Of a DNA stretch of 64,000 nucleotides, positions 49,946-60,293 are shown piece after piece (within the stretch, counting starts at the first letter, position 1; every line of letters begins with the position of its first letter). Origin of the DNA: Lineolata rhizophorae (taxonomy: Eukaryota > Ascomycota > Dothideomycetes > Lineolatales > Lineolataceae); the NCBI GenBank assembly GCA_010093515.1, contig MU001678.1, positions 452,931 to 516,930 on the forward strand, in the 5' to 3' direction. The notes beneath the pieces are model-generated. The model was not told where the DNA came from and did not search any database. It worked only from the letters and a program-made list of their open reading frames with translations. Position numbers and translations under genes: made by a program.

Positions 49946-51516
49946 TTAGAAGTAAGGTTGCGATCCAGGCACAGGTTTCCGTCCAGACGGCGCCGACGAA
50001 TAACCCGCACCTTGCTGCTGCTGAGGTACAAATGTGTTGTCGCCAGGGGCTTCGAATACCGCCGCTGGCTGTTCGTTTGCAGGTGTGTACGATCTGGGTG
50101 CATATACAGGCTGCTCTGCCGGGCGATACGCGCTGTACCCTGCCTGAAGTGCCGGTGGAGGCGAGGACAACTGCGGTAGTGGTGTCACAGCCGGAGGCGG
50201 AGAATGCATAGGCGACATGTTGTCTCGGGCGTAACGAGGCTGGCCAAATGCTTGACCGGTGGTCTGGCCGTAAGAAGCTTGTCCATACGGAGCTTGAGCG
50301 TGAGCTTGTCCGTAAGGAGCTTGACCATAGGAATCCTGTCTGAACTGGGCGTTGTCCTGTCTGTAAGGATCGTCGTGCCCATATTGGGGATCGGCTCGTC
50401 CATATTGAGTATTCCCTTGTCCATACCGGTTGTCATCTTGCCCGTAGGCCGGGTTATCCTGAGGGTATTGACCGCCATCCTGTCCGTATTGATGTTGATC
50501 ATGATACGGTGCTACGCCATTGTTCGGGGGATAGCGGTCTGGCCGACCCATAGCTCCACCAATGAACGGCGCCTGCTCGCCAGCGCTGTAGGTTGATCCG
50601 TACGCACTGGAGTACCCCGTGTTAGACCTCTGCATTCCCGGACGTCCTTGCTGAGAAGCCTGGGATCCGTTGTACGGAGAATTGGATCTACCGATGCTTG
50701 CGTATCCAGTGTTCGTTCTCTGAACACCGGGGGTCGGAGAGCCACGATACGGAGAGTTCGTTCTGTCAAGACTCTGGAATCCCGTATTGGTCCTTGGAAG
50801 AGCGCCAGGCCGAATCGAAGCCTCGTCTCCTGAATTAGGTAGCGCGATCGCTGCACCCACACCCTCCGCGCCTACCTCACGCCCGTCCTTATCGAGTTTG
50901 TTCAGCTCCACCTCTTCAGTCTGCTGTGGCGCCACCGTCTCTTCTACCTTGGTGCTCTTCGCCTGTTCCCACGTCGGCATCGCGGGCAACGCATCTTCAT
51001 TGTAATTTCCACCCTTGCCGCTCGACACATCAAACGTCGCGAACTGCGGCCGATCTGGCTGAGGCTGTGCGTACGATGGCTGCAGCGGAGCGCGGTATTG
51101 CTGGGCGGTCGGCCCCGCACCACCATATGCAGGTTGATTGCCGCCGTAGGGCATAGGCGGAGGAGCCGAGTTCGAAAGTTCCTTATGACCGCGGCGCCGC
51201 GGTGACGGACAACAGGCGTTGCAGCAGCTCAGGCAGCCGCAACAACACTCCTTGCCGAAGCAGAGGCAGCGCATGCAGCAAATAAGGACGGAGATGGCTA
51301 TTAGAGAGCCAACCACAATGGCGACGATCACGGGATACCTGTGGCGAAAAGACCAGGTTAGCTTTCTTTGTTTATTTCCTTTTGCTTCTTGGTATCGAGG
51401 CGCGTATTGTCGTACTTGCAATAGGACTCCGCCATGCACTTATCCCACGATGAAAATGTGTCTTTAGCGCCATTGAGGTCGTCAATGATGTCTTGCCTGT
51501 GGTATAGGATCGGCAT
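49946..51516 (-). CDS. Fibroin-like single-pass membrane protein
   Basis: Predicted 497-residue protein, exons 51516-51416 and 51338-49946. The first exon (MPILYHRQDIIDDLNGAKDT, then WDKCMAESYC) replaces the unspliced alternative and joins in frame at K-YPVIVAIVVG. One membrane helix (about 36-55) is followed by a dense cysteine block (CCMRCLCFGKECCCGCLSCC), likely palmitoylated or metal-binding. The cytosolic remainder is disordered. It has three degenerate copies of an RTNTGY/RSNSPY unit near 50800-50600 and many YGQ/QYGQD repeats near 50520-50230, ending in a Pro/Gln-rich tail. Fungal homologues are annotated fibroin-3 related; the role is unknown, with a cell-surface or cortical function plausible. 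Confidence 0.82.
50230..50520 (-). repeat. Coding YGQ-rich tandem repeats
   Basis: A run of roughly fifteen degenerate units centred on Tyr-Gly-Gln, in the last third of the fibroin-like protein. The units are imperfect at DNA level, so expansion is old or under selection for composition. Confidence 0.8.
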
Positions 51517-52675
51517 GATCGCCAAAAGACTCTCCCGGGCAACCAGCGGGAGCGGAAGAAATCAAAACAGAGGGGGGGGCGAGCGCGCAGCTAGATGCCT
51601 ATTAAAGAGGGGTCGAAGAGACACGTTCTCCGGCCGCGGCGAACTCGCGCATGCGGTGGTTGGAGCGAGTATGGAGATGTTCAGCAGCAAAATAGGAGCG
51701 CGGAGAAGACAGGGTCGCGAAAGGTCCGCAGGGGCCGAGGGCGCGGAAAACGAGAACAATGACGAATAGCCAGAGCAGGAGTGCGGAGGAATGAAGCCCA
51801 ACCCTTGGAAAGCGAGCGACTGACGGAAGAACGACTGGCGCAGCGAGGGAGGTGAACCGGGGCGAAAGAGACGGCGGGATGGGGGCCCCCGGCGGCTTTT
51901 CATCATGAAACACTGAAGGCCGGGTCTTGGAACGCTCGGTGGCTACGGGGGGCTGTGCCGATCTGCGCCACCCGCCTCTCGTGCCTGCGTCGCTGCCAAC
52001 CGATTTGCCTGGGCGCATGCACGCCCGCTGGGTGGATGGAGCCCAGTTAAACCCCTTGGAGGCCCTCGCAAAGGTTGCCGCTATCCGAATCTATGGTGGC
52101 TGTGCTCACGCTCGGGAGAGCGGACGTCACGCCGCGAACAACTTTTGTTCTTGAAAGGGTCACATAGCCTTCTTCGCATATTGCTCGTGGAATGCAATAC
52201 ACATCATGCCACATAACAAGGCGTCGATGATTGCGCTCGTACTTCGCATCGCACAAAGCAATCTCAGCCAGGCAAAGTGCGTGGTACATGGACTACTGTG
52301 GCGGTATCACCAAAGACAATTCTAAGCTTAGCGACGCGAGTTGCTGGGCGCCTAGAGAATGAGTCGACACTACCTCCCAAAAATATACGGCACTAGTAAA
52401 AATAGGTGTTTATTGAATACAGAATAGAGCCCCAAGGAACTACACTAGACTACAAGCTATTGGAAGCAACCGAAAAGACACCTCCCAATAAGGATCTTCA
52501 AGGAGCTGTTAGAGTATTCGGACAGGCCTCCAGGATATGACTAGGGAGAAGCGCTGGCCGATTCCATCTGTGGTCATTGGACCGCTGCCACCGCAAATCT
52601 TACGAACTGTCAAAGTGTTCAACAATTGTCACAGGGAGGATAGCTGGGGGCGGATTAGGCATTGTCCACCCTTCC
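51517..52675. other. Intergenic region
   Basis: About 1.2 kb containing the promoter of the fibroin-like gene and the 3' region of the first pRiA4b-ORF3-like gene. No gene is supported. Confidence 0.5.
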
Positions 52676-53915
52676 TCAATCAAGGCAATATCCGTCCCTC
52701 TTCAAACACCTGTTAACCCGGCCCATGTGCCATTCATATGGGTCCAAGGTCATCTTCCCTCCGTTCTCGCAGGCATCCCGATACCACAACCTCTCACCGT
52801 CCGGGTCCCCAGGAGTATCCTTAGAGAGTGCCTTCTTCAAGTCGACCCACTCTCCAGGCCCACCACACTGCTCAGCAATCGGGTGACCTTCCCCACCGAG
52901 GCAGAAAACTATCTGCGGCGACTTCTCATCGACATTGACTTGCGTCTTCCAGCCCGCCGCGGTATACCCAAGGAGTTGGAATTCGTGGACCCATTCGCTC
53001 TCAGCATCGTACTCATAGAAGATCTTGGCCTCGCCGCGCCATGAGTGATCTTCGTAAACCTCTTCTAGAGTCCAATTCGCCTCGTTCTCCGTGCATATTC
53101 CCCAGGACGAAGTCCGCGGCCGGTCTGACATGTTCAGCAGTTGTGTCTCCTCGAACGCGTCCTTGCCGTTTTCCGCGAGCGTAACCATGAAGTTGTGGCT
53201 TGCACCAGTTTCCTCGCAGGCCCAGCCAAAGGCGGTTTGGAGTACGCTATGAACTTGATCGAAGGAAAGGCCTGGTGGCATAGACAGCAAGCGTGAGACG
53301 CGAGGGTTGTCGACATCGCGGACGGTGACCATGATGAGGTAATTCCAGTCAGGTTCGCTCTTGACGTGTTGTAACTGACGCCGCTTCGTAGACAGGCTAG
53401 CAGCGTGCGCACCGGGAGCCTTCACGGGCGCCAGCTGCTTTGGAATGGCTGCAACCTTGGTTACTCTGCTATTGCTGATCTTCTTGGTCGAATCGGATGT
53501 ATTACCACCCCTACTCTGTCTACTAGGTTCCCCTCGACTCGCCGGTTTGCGTGGCTGACTAGGCTCGCCTGGTTCGTCTAGTTCGTCTGGCTGCTCGTCC
53601 GCGTAGCACGCGCCGGCTTCTTGGAGAGTGTTTTGGATCCGGTTCTGCAGCGGCACCGGCCATGTGGTCGATTTCTTTGGTGACTTTGATTGTGTCTGTG
53701 TTATTAACTTTCCAGCAACATCATCTCCAACTCTCCGACCATGATGAGCGGCTACACCTCCTGATGGAGAAACCTACAGGTCTCGTGACTTCCCTACGAC
53801 GGGGAACCGAGCGGTAGCTAGTCCTGCCCCAGATCGATCTCGTTTGCTGCGCCGTCCGCTGCAACGCCAGTTGTGCCGCAGGCTGCTCCGGCTTATACAA
53901 CATCTTCTGGGACAT
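52676..53915 (-). CDS. Plasmid pRiA4b ORF3-like domain protein, copy A
   Basis: Favoured model: exons 53915-53778 and 53695-52676, 385 residues; the second exon is firm and the first is tentative (GTAGGT donor, CACAG acceptor). A basic, disordered N-terminal part with proline/glutamate runs leads into a domain from about residue 165 to the end. Diagnostic motifs are SRLLSMPPGLSFDQV, AFGWA, a tryptophan-rich middle, WVHEFQLLGY, IVFCLGGEGHPIAEQCGGPG, then EWVDLKKAL and LDPYEWHMGRVN near the C-terminus. This matches the pRiA4b ORF3-like family, first seen on an Agrobacterium plasmid and common in bacteria and some fungi; its biochemical role is unknown. A paralogue follows upstream on the same strand. 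Confidence 0.8.
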
Positions 53916-54602
53916 TTTGACTCTTGATAAACCGAAACAAAGGAATGGGTGTTTGAGATAGGATTAAACAAGGATGACGGGCTCACTAGACGGGTCGTTC
54001 AATGGATGGTTTTGTGTGAGGGTTCGGATTGCAAAGTGGGGTGTGGGAAGGAAAGCAGGGAGGTAGAAAAGCAGTTTATATAGGTACCCGAAGGCACGGT
54101 TCACCTTGGACACACCTGACGCGGACGCATCATTAGCGGCACATTCACTCATAGGCAGACAGAGGGCCTTGGAATCTAAAGCGGGGCTAACTTACGGAAA
54201 CTGACCTCCATAGGCCATCGGAAGAGTCAAGAATATGCCATTGCGCTTGGCAAAAGTAGTACATGACATAACATAACAATGTGTTTTTAGTACAATAGGG
54301 AGTCTAGGATCATAGAAGGGAATAGAATAACTTTATATAAAACTCGTGTGAAGGCTGGTGATGGATTTGCAATGTCACCACTGAAGGCAAAACACTGGAG
54401 GACAAGTGGAGGCTTCCTTCAGTAAAGTTCTATAGAAAGAATTTTTGCTGCCACCATAGTGGCTGCCTAGCTAATACCTCGTTCAAATTATGTGCTTGCT
54501 AACCTTGAAGTTTTGTGGTGGTGTGGTGGTCGCTCAGCTCTGTATTTTTGTGGGGGAACTCCAAACAGCAGACTCCAGCTCCCTAGTTGTGCCTACTACC
54601 GC
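53916..54602. other. Spacer between the two pRiA4b-ORF3-like genes
   Basis: About 0.7 kb with the 3' end of copy B and the promoter of copy A. The middle is somewhat AT-rich. No inverted repeats or transposase traces were recognised. Confidence 0.5.
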
Positions 54603-55590
54603 TTACAACCCAGCTTCTTGAAGCTTGCCATTAACTTTCGCTGGGCCCTCCCATACGTGCGGATCCATAGTCCATTCGCCGTAAACACGGTCCCAGATCA
54701 GTCCCCGCATTCCCGAACAATGTGCCTCCCACCACTCCGCGGGTTCCCAATCGCGCTTCTCGTCACTGCCAGGCGACTTCGGGAACTTGAAAGTCGAACA
54801 TGTCCTGAATGCCTCTTTCAGCCGCGTCCAGGGTACAGGGCCCCCACAACCTTCAGCAGCGGGCATACCGCTGCCTTGGAGGCAGAAGACCCTGCCCGTT
54901 TCTGTGTTTGCCTTAATGTCCATTTGAGCAGCATGTCCATCTTCTGCTCTCCCGAGAAGGCGAAAGCGATGTACGAAGCCGATATCTAGGATCTCGCAGA
55001 ACAGCATGAGGCTTGAAGTCTCCCCCTCTTCATCTCTCGCGTACACGTCCGAAAGAGTGCACTCCTCCTCCTTCATTTTCATCCGGCCTCCGCGCTTTGT
55101 CTCCATATATTCGTTCGTATCCCCGAGCTCCAGCCAGCATAATCTGTCATCAAGGTTGGCCGGAGGAGTATGAAAGATGCAGACTTTGAACACGTGGGGA
55201 CGAGGGACATCTTTGGCCCAACCGAACGCAATTTCAATAGCTTTGAACACCTGATCGAAGCGCAAATCTGGTGGCATCGACATGAGGCGAGAGATTGTTG
55301 GTTTGTATGTATCCATGACCTCAATCTGGAATAGGTAATTGCGCTCATCGAATGACAGCTCGGGTAAGCGAGACTCCAAGGTATTCGCCTGCTCATTGTC
55401 CGCGGATGCCGGCTCGCAGGGGGGGCGCATAGCGTGCCTAGGTGAATGCAAGTTCTCTTCGTCTGGGGCCGAGTCAGAGCTTGGTAGCTTGAATGATACC
55501 TTACGCTTTTTGCGCTACGAAAAACCTTAGCATTATTTCATTACTATACGAGGTATACTGCGAATTGCGTGGGTGTCTTACTGCAGACAT
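54603..55590 (-). CDS. Plasmid pRiA4b ORF3-like domain protein, copy B
   Basis: Predicted 306-residue protein with a 9-nt coding first exon (55590-55582, Met-Ser-Ala) and a second exon 55514-54603. The intron has a GTAAGA donor and CGTAG acceptor and joins to RKKRKVSFKLPSS, whose KKRK run is a likely nuclear signal. The domain carries the same signposts as copy A: SRLMSMPPDLRFDQV, AFGWA, VHRFRLLGRA, FCLQGSGMPAAEGCGGPVPW, then LKEAF and MDPHVWEGPAKVN. Outside these the two proteins have diverged strongly, so the duplication is old or the copies came separately. Function unknown; the nuclear location is inferred. Confidence 0.83.
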
Positions 55591-57797
55591 CGTCCGGGAT
55601 TCAGAGCTTCCAGATTTGTGTAAGTGGAGAATGAGAATGGTATTAGCTAAAACTGGAACCCAGCAAGATGCACGGGTAAGGTTGGAGGCTGGTACTCCTG
55701 TCCAGATAAGAAGCTGTGAGTTGGTGGATGTGGAAGAGGAAAAGAAAAGGGTAGATGGGTTGGCTAGAGATTGAAAGAGTTAGCTGGAGCTATGCGAGGT
55801 GTGATAAACTGAACGGAGTAGCAATGAATGGGCTGAAGAGACGGCGGCAGGCGCACTACCACGTCATCACGGCAGGTGTGAAGTATAGAGCGCAAGAAAG
55901 CGCTCCCCACTGCACTTCTCCACAAAATTAGGCCTCAGCTTAGCTTGCTTGCTGCACTTATTCATTAGTTTGAATTTAAGTTTTTCTGAGCGCTTTAGTG
56001 GTGAATCCACCCTGAGGAAGATAATGTACGACAGTAGGGTTTGCTTTCAAAGCCTAGGGCAGTTTCTGAACATGTCTCCAATATAGTGTACCTAACAAAC
56101 TGGCTGTTAATGTTGGTGACAGCAAGATGTGATCAAGTAGCAATTTTGCAATTTAACAGCTTGGTTGAGTGTATCCTATTTTCGTGAACTTGAATCGTAT
56201 CAGAATTTCCAATATGACAATTACTTGGTCTAGGAGCAACTCAATTTCTTCATCTTAAGAAGTTTTGCCATGTCACACAAGGTTACAAAGGTGACAGGTT
56301 TCGATTGCTGACCAGAGAATGCTCTAGTTGTAGTTATTACTTTGGCATATAAGGAGCATTGGCTAACTCACCGCAAAAGACCACAGTGCTGGCGTTTTGG
56401 CTTTGTACTACAAACTCTAGTAGGCTGTAGCAAGTAACACGGGGGTAGTGAGACCTAGACGTACCTTAGCCCACTACAATCGAATATGTGCTTGATGAAT
56501 TCACTTAATGACTACTTAACTCTAAAACCAATTTGTCGTGGGGAGGATATCGCCTTCCGAAATATTGTATGTCCGCTTTGACATAAAAAATTCAAACTGA
56601 CCATGACTCACGTTGGGATTGACGATCCTAGTTGCTGCTCGCAATTGCGCAAACCGCCCAAGGTATCTCACAATTTAAGCCATATTTGATTTTAGGCCCA
56701 GAATATAGCCAGATAACCTCCTTTGCAGGTTAGAGAAGTTGTGAAACTCACGCTCATGGGTACAACTTCAGCCAATCATTTATCAAACCTACATATTACC
56801 AAGTGTAGCACGACAGAAGCGATACAGATTGGTAACACAATTTGAAAATCTACTCTCATAGCGAGGGAGACCATGCGAGTAATGTCATCTAACCGTGCCG
56901 AACGTGATTTGAATTGGGCGAGAGGTATGAACGACAAGAACACTGATCTTTCTCGAACTGAATCAAGACCGCAAAAGGACTGGATCGGTACGTACCTAGG
57001 GCGTCCCAAAAGCGGAAAGCCCTTGAGAAGCTCATCATCGAACGTCGGGTTCGTAAAGCCTCTGCTTAGTTTCAGGGACATCCGCAACATGGCGGATGGT
57101 GCCCGGCTACCGTTGCCCAGCAGGCCCAGCGGGCTGGGCGGAAATCGCGCTAGATCCTGCCAGCCCTACGACCCGCGTCCGAATGGAGCAACCCTGCTGC
57201 GCCCTCTTCTATCGTTGCACGTCGGATCTCGCATGGGATCTGCAGCTGAGTCGACGTTCCAAGATCTCGAGTGGGCGGCCACGGTTCAGTGGGATGGCAA
57301 TTCTGCTGGGCCAGACTGAGCGGGGAGCCGAATCAGGCAGGCGTGCCACTTAGTTGAACGTCTCAATCAGAGTCATGGCTTGCAACGGCGCGTGGAGGGA
57401 TCGTGGTCTGCCAAGGTTGACCTGGGGAGCTAATCTGGAGCGAGTTTGCATGGTTGAAGGTTCCGGGCAGAGCCATGGCGGGGTGGAGGCTGGTGCAGCA
57501 GTGGACCAAGGTTGCATGGCTAAGAAAGCTCTAGAACTTCGCCGGCCCACCTTATCATAAAGTTTAATTTTTTTTTCCCTCCTAAGCCCCGAAGAATTTC
57601 GGGCCAAGCCTTCCGCTCGCCATGCCAACATGCACTTCCATGTTTACGTAGGAATTGTAGTTTCTGACTGAACAATGCCGGCAGGGGCTCTAACAATAAC
57701 TTGTATAGACATGAATGAGCTTTGGGTACCGTGTACCTAAGCTTTGAAGTTGCTCCTACCCGTAATGCTATTGCGCAAGACCCGGGTTGCCTGGGAC
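55591..57797. other. AT-richer gene desert
   Basis: About 2.2 kb between copy B and the acid phosphatase. From about 55900 to 56850 the sequence is clearly richer in A and T than the rest of the window and has no credible long frame. It could be an old, mutated repeat, but no terminal repeats or coding remnants can be recognised. 57100-57600 returns to normal composition. Confidence 0.5.
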
Positions 57798-59598
57798 TTA
57801 CTGGTGAAGGAAAGTGATTCTGTCAGGTGCATCCTGGCTTAAGCTACACATCTCAGCAAAGCTTCCTACCTCCTTTCCCCGACTTGCTACCATGTTGAGA
57901 AATTGGTCTAAAGGGCAACTCTTTCCCGGTCCACTCTCACACCCTGGCAGTGCCACAATGCCGTCGTTGATATTGAGACGCACAAATACTTCCATTTCAC
58001 CATTCCTTTGATCCTCCAATGCGTCGGCCTCACAAGAGAGGCGTTCCAAAATGATCCTACCGCCCATAGGTGTTACTTGGGACGTCCTCCACTTCCTCTC
58101 CGTATCCTCATGCGTGACGGGCAAATGCTCCTCATCACGAAACACGTCCAGCGCCGCGAGCAACATGACCATATCGCCGTCGTGCACGAAGCTCAGGAAC
58201 AGCGGGCCAGCGACGCCCGGCCCCTGCGCGAGCAGACTCGCCGTCGCGTTCAGCCATACCCACCCCATGACGGCGCCGAACCGGTTGCCCGGGCCCGACC
58301 GATAGTAGTGCACCAAGTCGCGCGCGTACTCAAAGGCGCGCCACTCGTCCCGCGTGAAGACGCCGCACCAGCTGCTGCCGCCGCGCACCGTCGTCTCGAA
58401 TCCGCACAGCTCCTGCATGCTGAAGACGGCGCCCTCGTCGAGGTTAGCCGCGAAGGTCGGATCCTGGGCCCGCAGTCGCTCTTGGATCGAGGGCAGGTAC
58501 GTCGAGCGGAAGCGCGACATCATAGTCATGCCGCGCATGTGGCTGTGTTCCGGGTCTCGGAGGTAAGCTGAACACGACTTGCCTGGCGTGAGAGTGTCAC
58601 CGCCACGGTCCGGAGTCTCCGGAATGATGTGTAGTTGGGCCGTGTCGTTCCATTTCAGGCCGAAGAAGCCGGCAGCGAAGTGCTTCGCGGTGTCGATGAC
58701 ACGTGGGCTGTCACCGGCCCAAAAGTTTGTCTTGCCGCTTGGAGGTGTCCAGTTTGAAAGGAGGTTGGAGTAGCGCGTGCGGAGTTTGACGCCCGTTGAA
58801 AATGCTCCTAGACTTCCGGCAAACGGCCCGGTGCTGGTTAATTGTTCAATCTGACTTGGCGGGTCTATGTAGGATTAGCCTTAGAAAGATTAGGATGCGG
58901 AACCTTGGTATTACCAGAGAGGAAGTAATTCCACTTATTAAGAAATTCCAAATCGTCATGGAAAGTAGCATTGTTCTCCTTTGCTTCCTCAATAGCATTA
59001 ACAAGATATTGGAGTCCTGCGAGAAGTTTAGTAGTAAGCCCTTTATAACTAAAAGCAGAATGAACACTCTAGATTACGACGCTGGACTTACGAAAAGCGG
59101 CTTTGAGTGTCGGATATCTTTCCGCATGCCGAGATAGCTTGGCGTCGGTACACCATCAGTAAGTGGAGGTAGTAACAAGGCCATGATCCAACCAACCATG
59201 TGGACCTGATCTACGGTACATCTATGCGGGACGGCAATCCCTCCGTCTACGGTACCATCGACCTTCTCAACCCACGGCCCATTGCCGCCTAGATGGTAAA
59301 GAATGTTCCAATCGTGAGAGATCACACCGCCGCCCTGCCCTCGCCGACCAGAAAGCCAGCTCTGGTCATTGTGATGGGCACCGTGCGGATCCCACCAGCT
59401 CTTCCAACTGGCCGCGTACGGGACTTGGAGGTAGAACTGGGAGAGGCCTTCCCGGCCGTTAGGTGTGGGACAGGAATTCCAGGGAGACAAATAAGCCGGT
59501 AAAGACAGGACTGCTGGTTTCCTGAGCAGCACAAGCAACAGGCTTATAACCAGGCACACGGCGGCTGATGCCGTGGTCCGGGTGAGAAGTGCCATCAA
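57798..59598 (-). CDS. Histidine acid phosphatase (branch 2), membrane-anchored or secreted
   Basis: Predicted 538-residue enzyme, exons 59598-59197, 59137-59092, 59016-58915 and 58864-57798. An N-terminal hydrophobic segment (AAVCLVISLLLVLL) acts as signal peptide or anchor. The phosphate-binding motif is R137-H138-A-E-R141-Y-P, with His138 as nucleophile; A replaces the G of the textbook RHGxRxP, as in several fungal members. The proton donor is the H411-D412 pair in FVHDGDM. GDSPRVIDTAKHFAAGFFG in the middle and several N-glycosylation sites (for example WNDTAQL, EENNATF-like) support secretion. The family hydrolyses phosphomonoesters and sometimes phytate. The acidic optimum and substrate are not readable. 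It lies head to head with the beta-glucosidase. Confidence 0.92.
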
Positions 59599-60293
59599 TC
59601 TTGTTCGAGGATGCAGGGCAGCGGCAGATCGATATGTCGAAGGAGCTTGGCGAACACGGGGAGACGCGCTAGGACGAGAGGAGGCAAGTCGATGTCCGTT
59701 TTACGGCCATGCGATAAGCTTGGGGAGCCGCCACTATTTCAGGGAAGTTTTTTTGGGGGCCTCGAAACTTTTTTGAAGGCGATGCATTGGCCCTAAAGAC
59801 AGAGGTGGCAGAGCTGTCATATTCATAGTTAGATAGCACGCGGGAAAGTATGACATTTGTCGCCTGTTGGTTACCACATCCGCGAAGCATTTTCTCCTCT
59901 GTCATTTCGCCGACTTTTGTGAGTGCGCGAACTTGGTCGTGTGGCGCATTTTGGCGTTGACTCGCCTAGAAGAAGCTCGTATCAGGGGGTTCAGCGGTCT
60001 GTACTCCGGACGTGAAGGAGCGCTGACACTCGTACCACCGGCTCTCTTACCCCCTAGAATCGCCGACCACATTTTTCATTCTTTTCCTGTCCCCCCTGCG
60101 CGGGCTACCGCGTGGCTGCGTCTACTCTGTATAATATTGTTGCGCTTGTATCTCTTCGTTGGCACTTGTTGCACACCCGTCGACGAGCCGACCCTTATGT
60201 TAGCCTTGTGATCCGTCACGCGAAGCGGCCCCTGTAGAAGTCTCTCCTTCACATCCACCACAGCGTCGACCGAACCGCTCACCTCGTTCCAAC
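59599..60293. promoter_or_regulatory. Divergent promoter region, acid phosphatase / beta-glucosidase
   Basis: The 695 bases separate outward-facing start codons. The part before the glucosidase start is pyrimidine-rich (60040-60290). I saw no perfect CACGTG or HSE-like box. The two genes could share control, but the sequence does not prove it. Confidence 0.45.
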
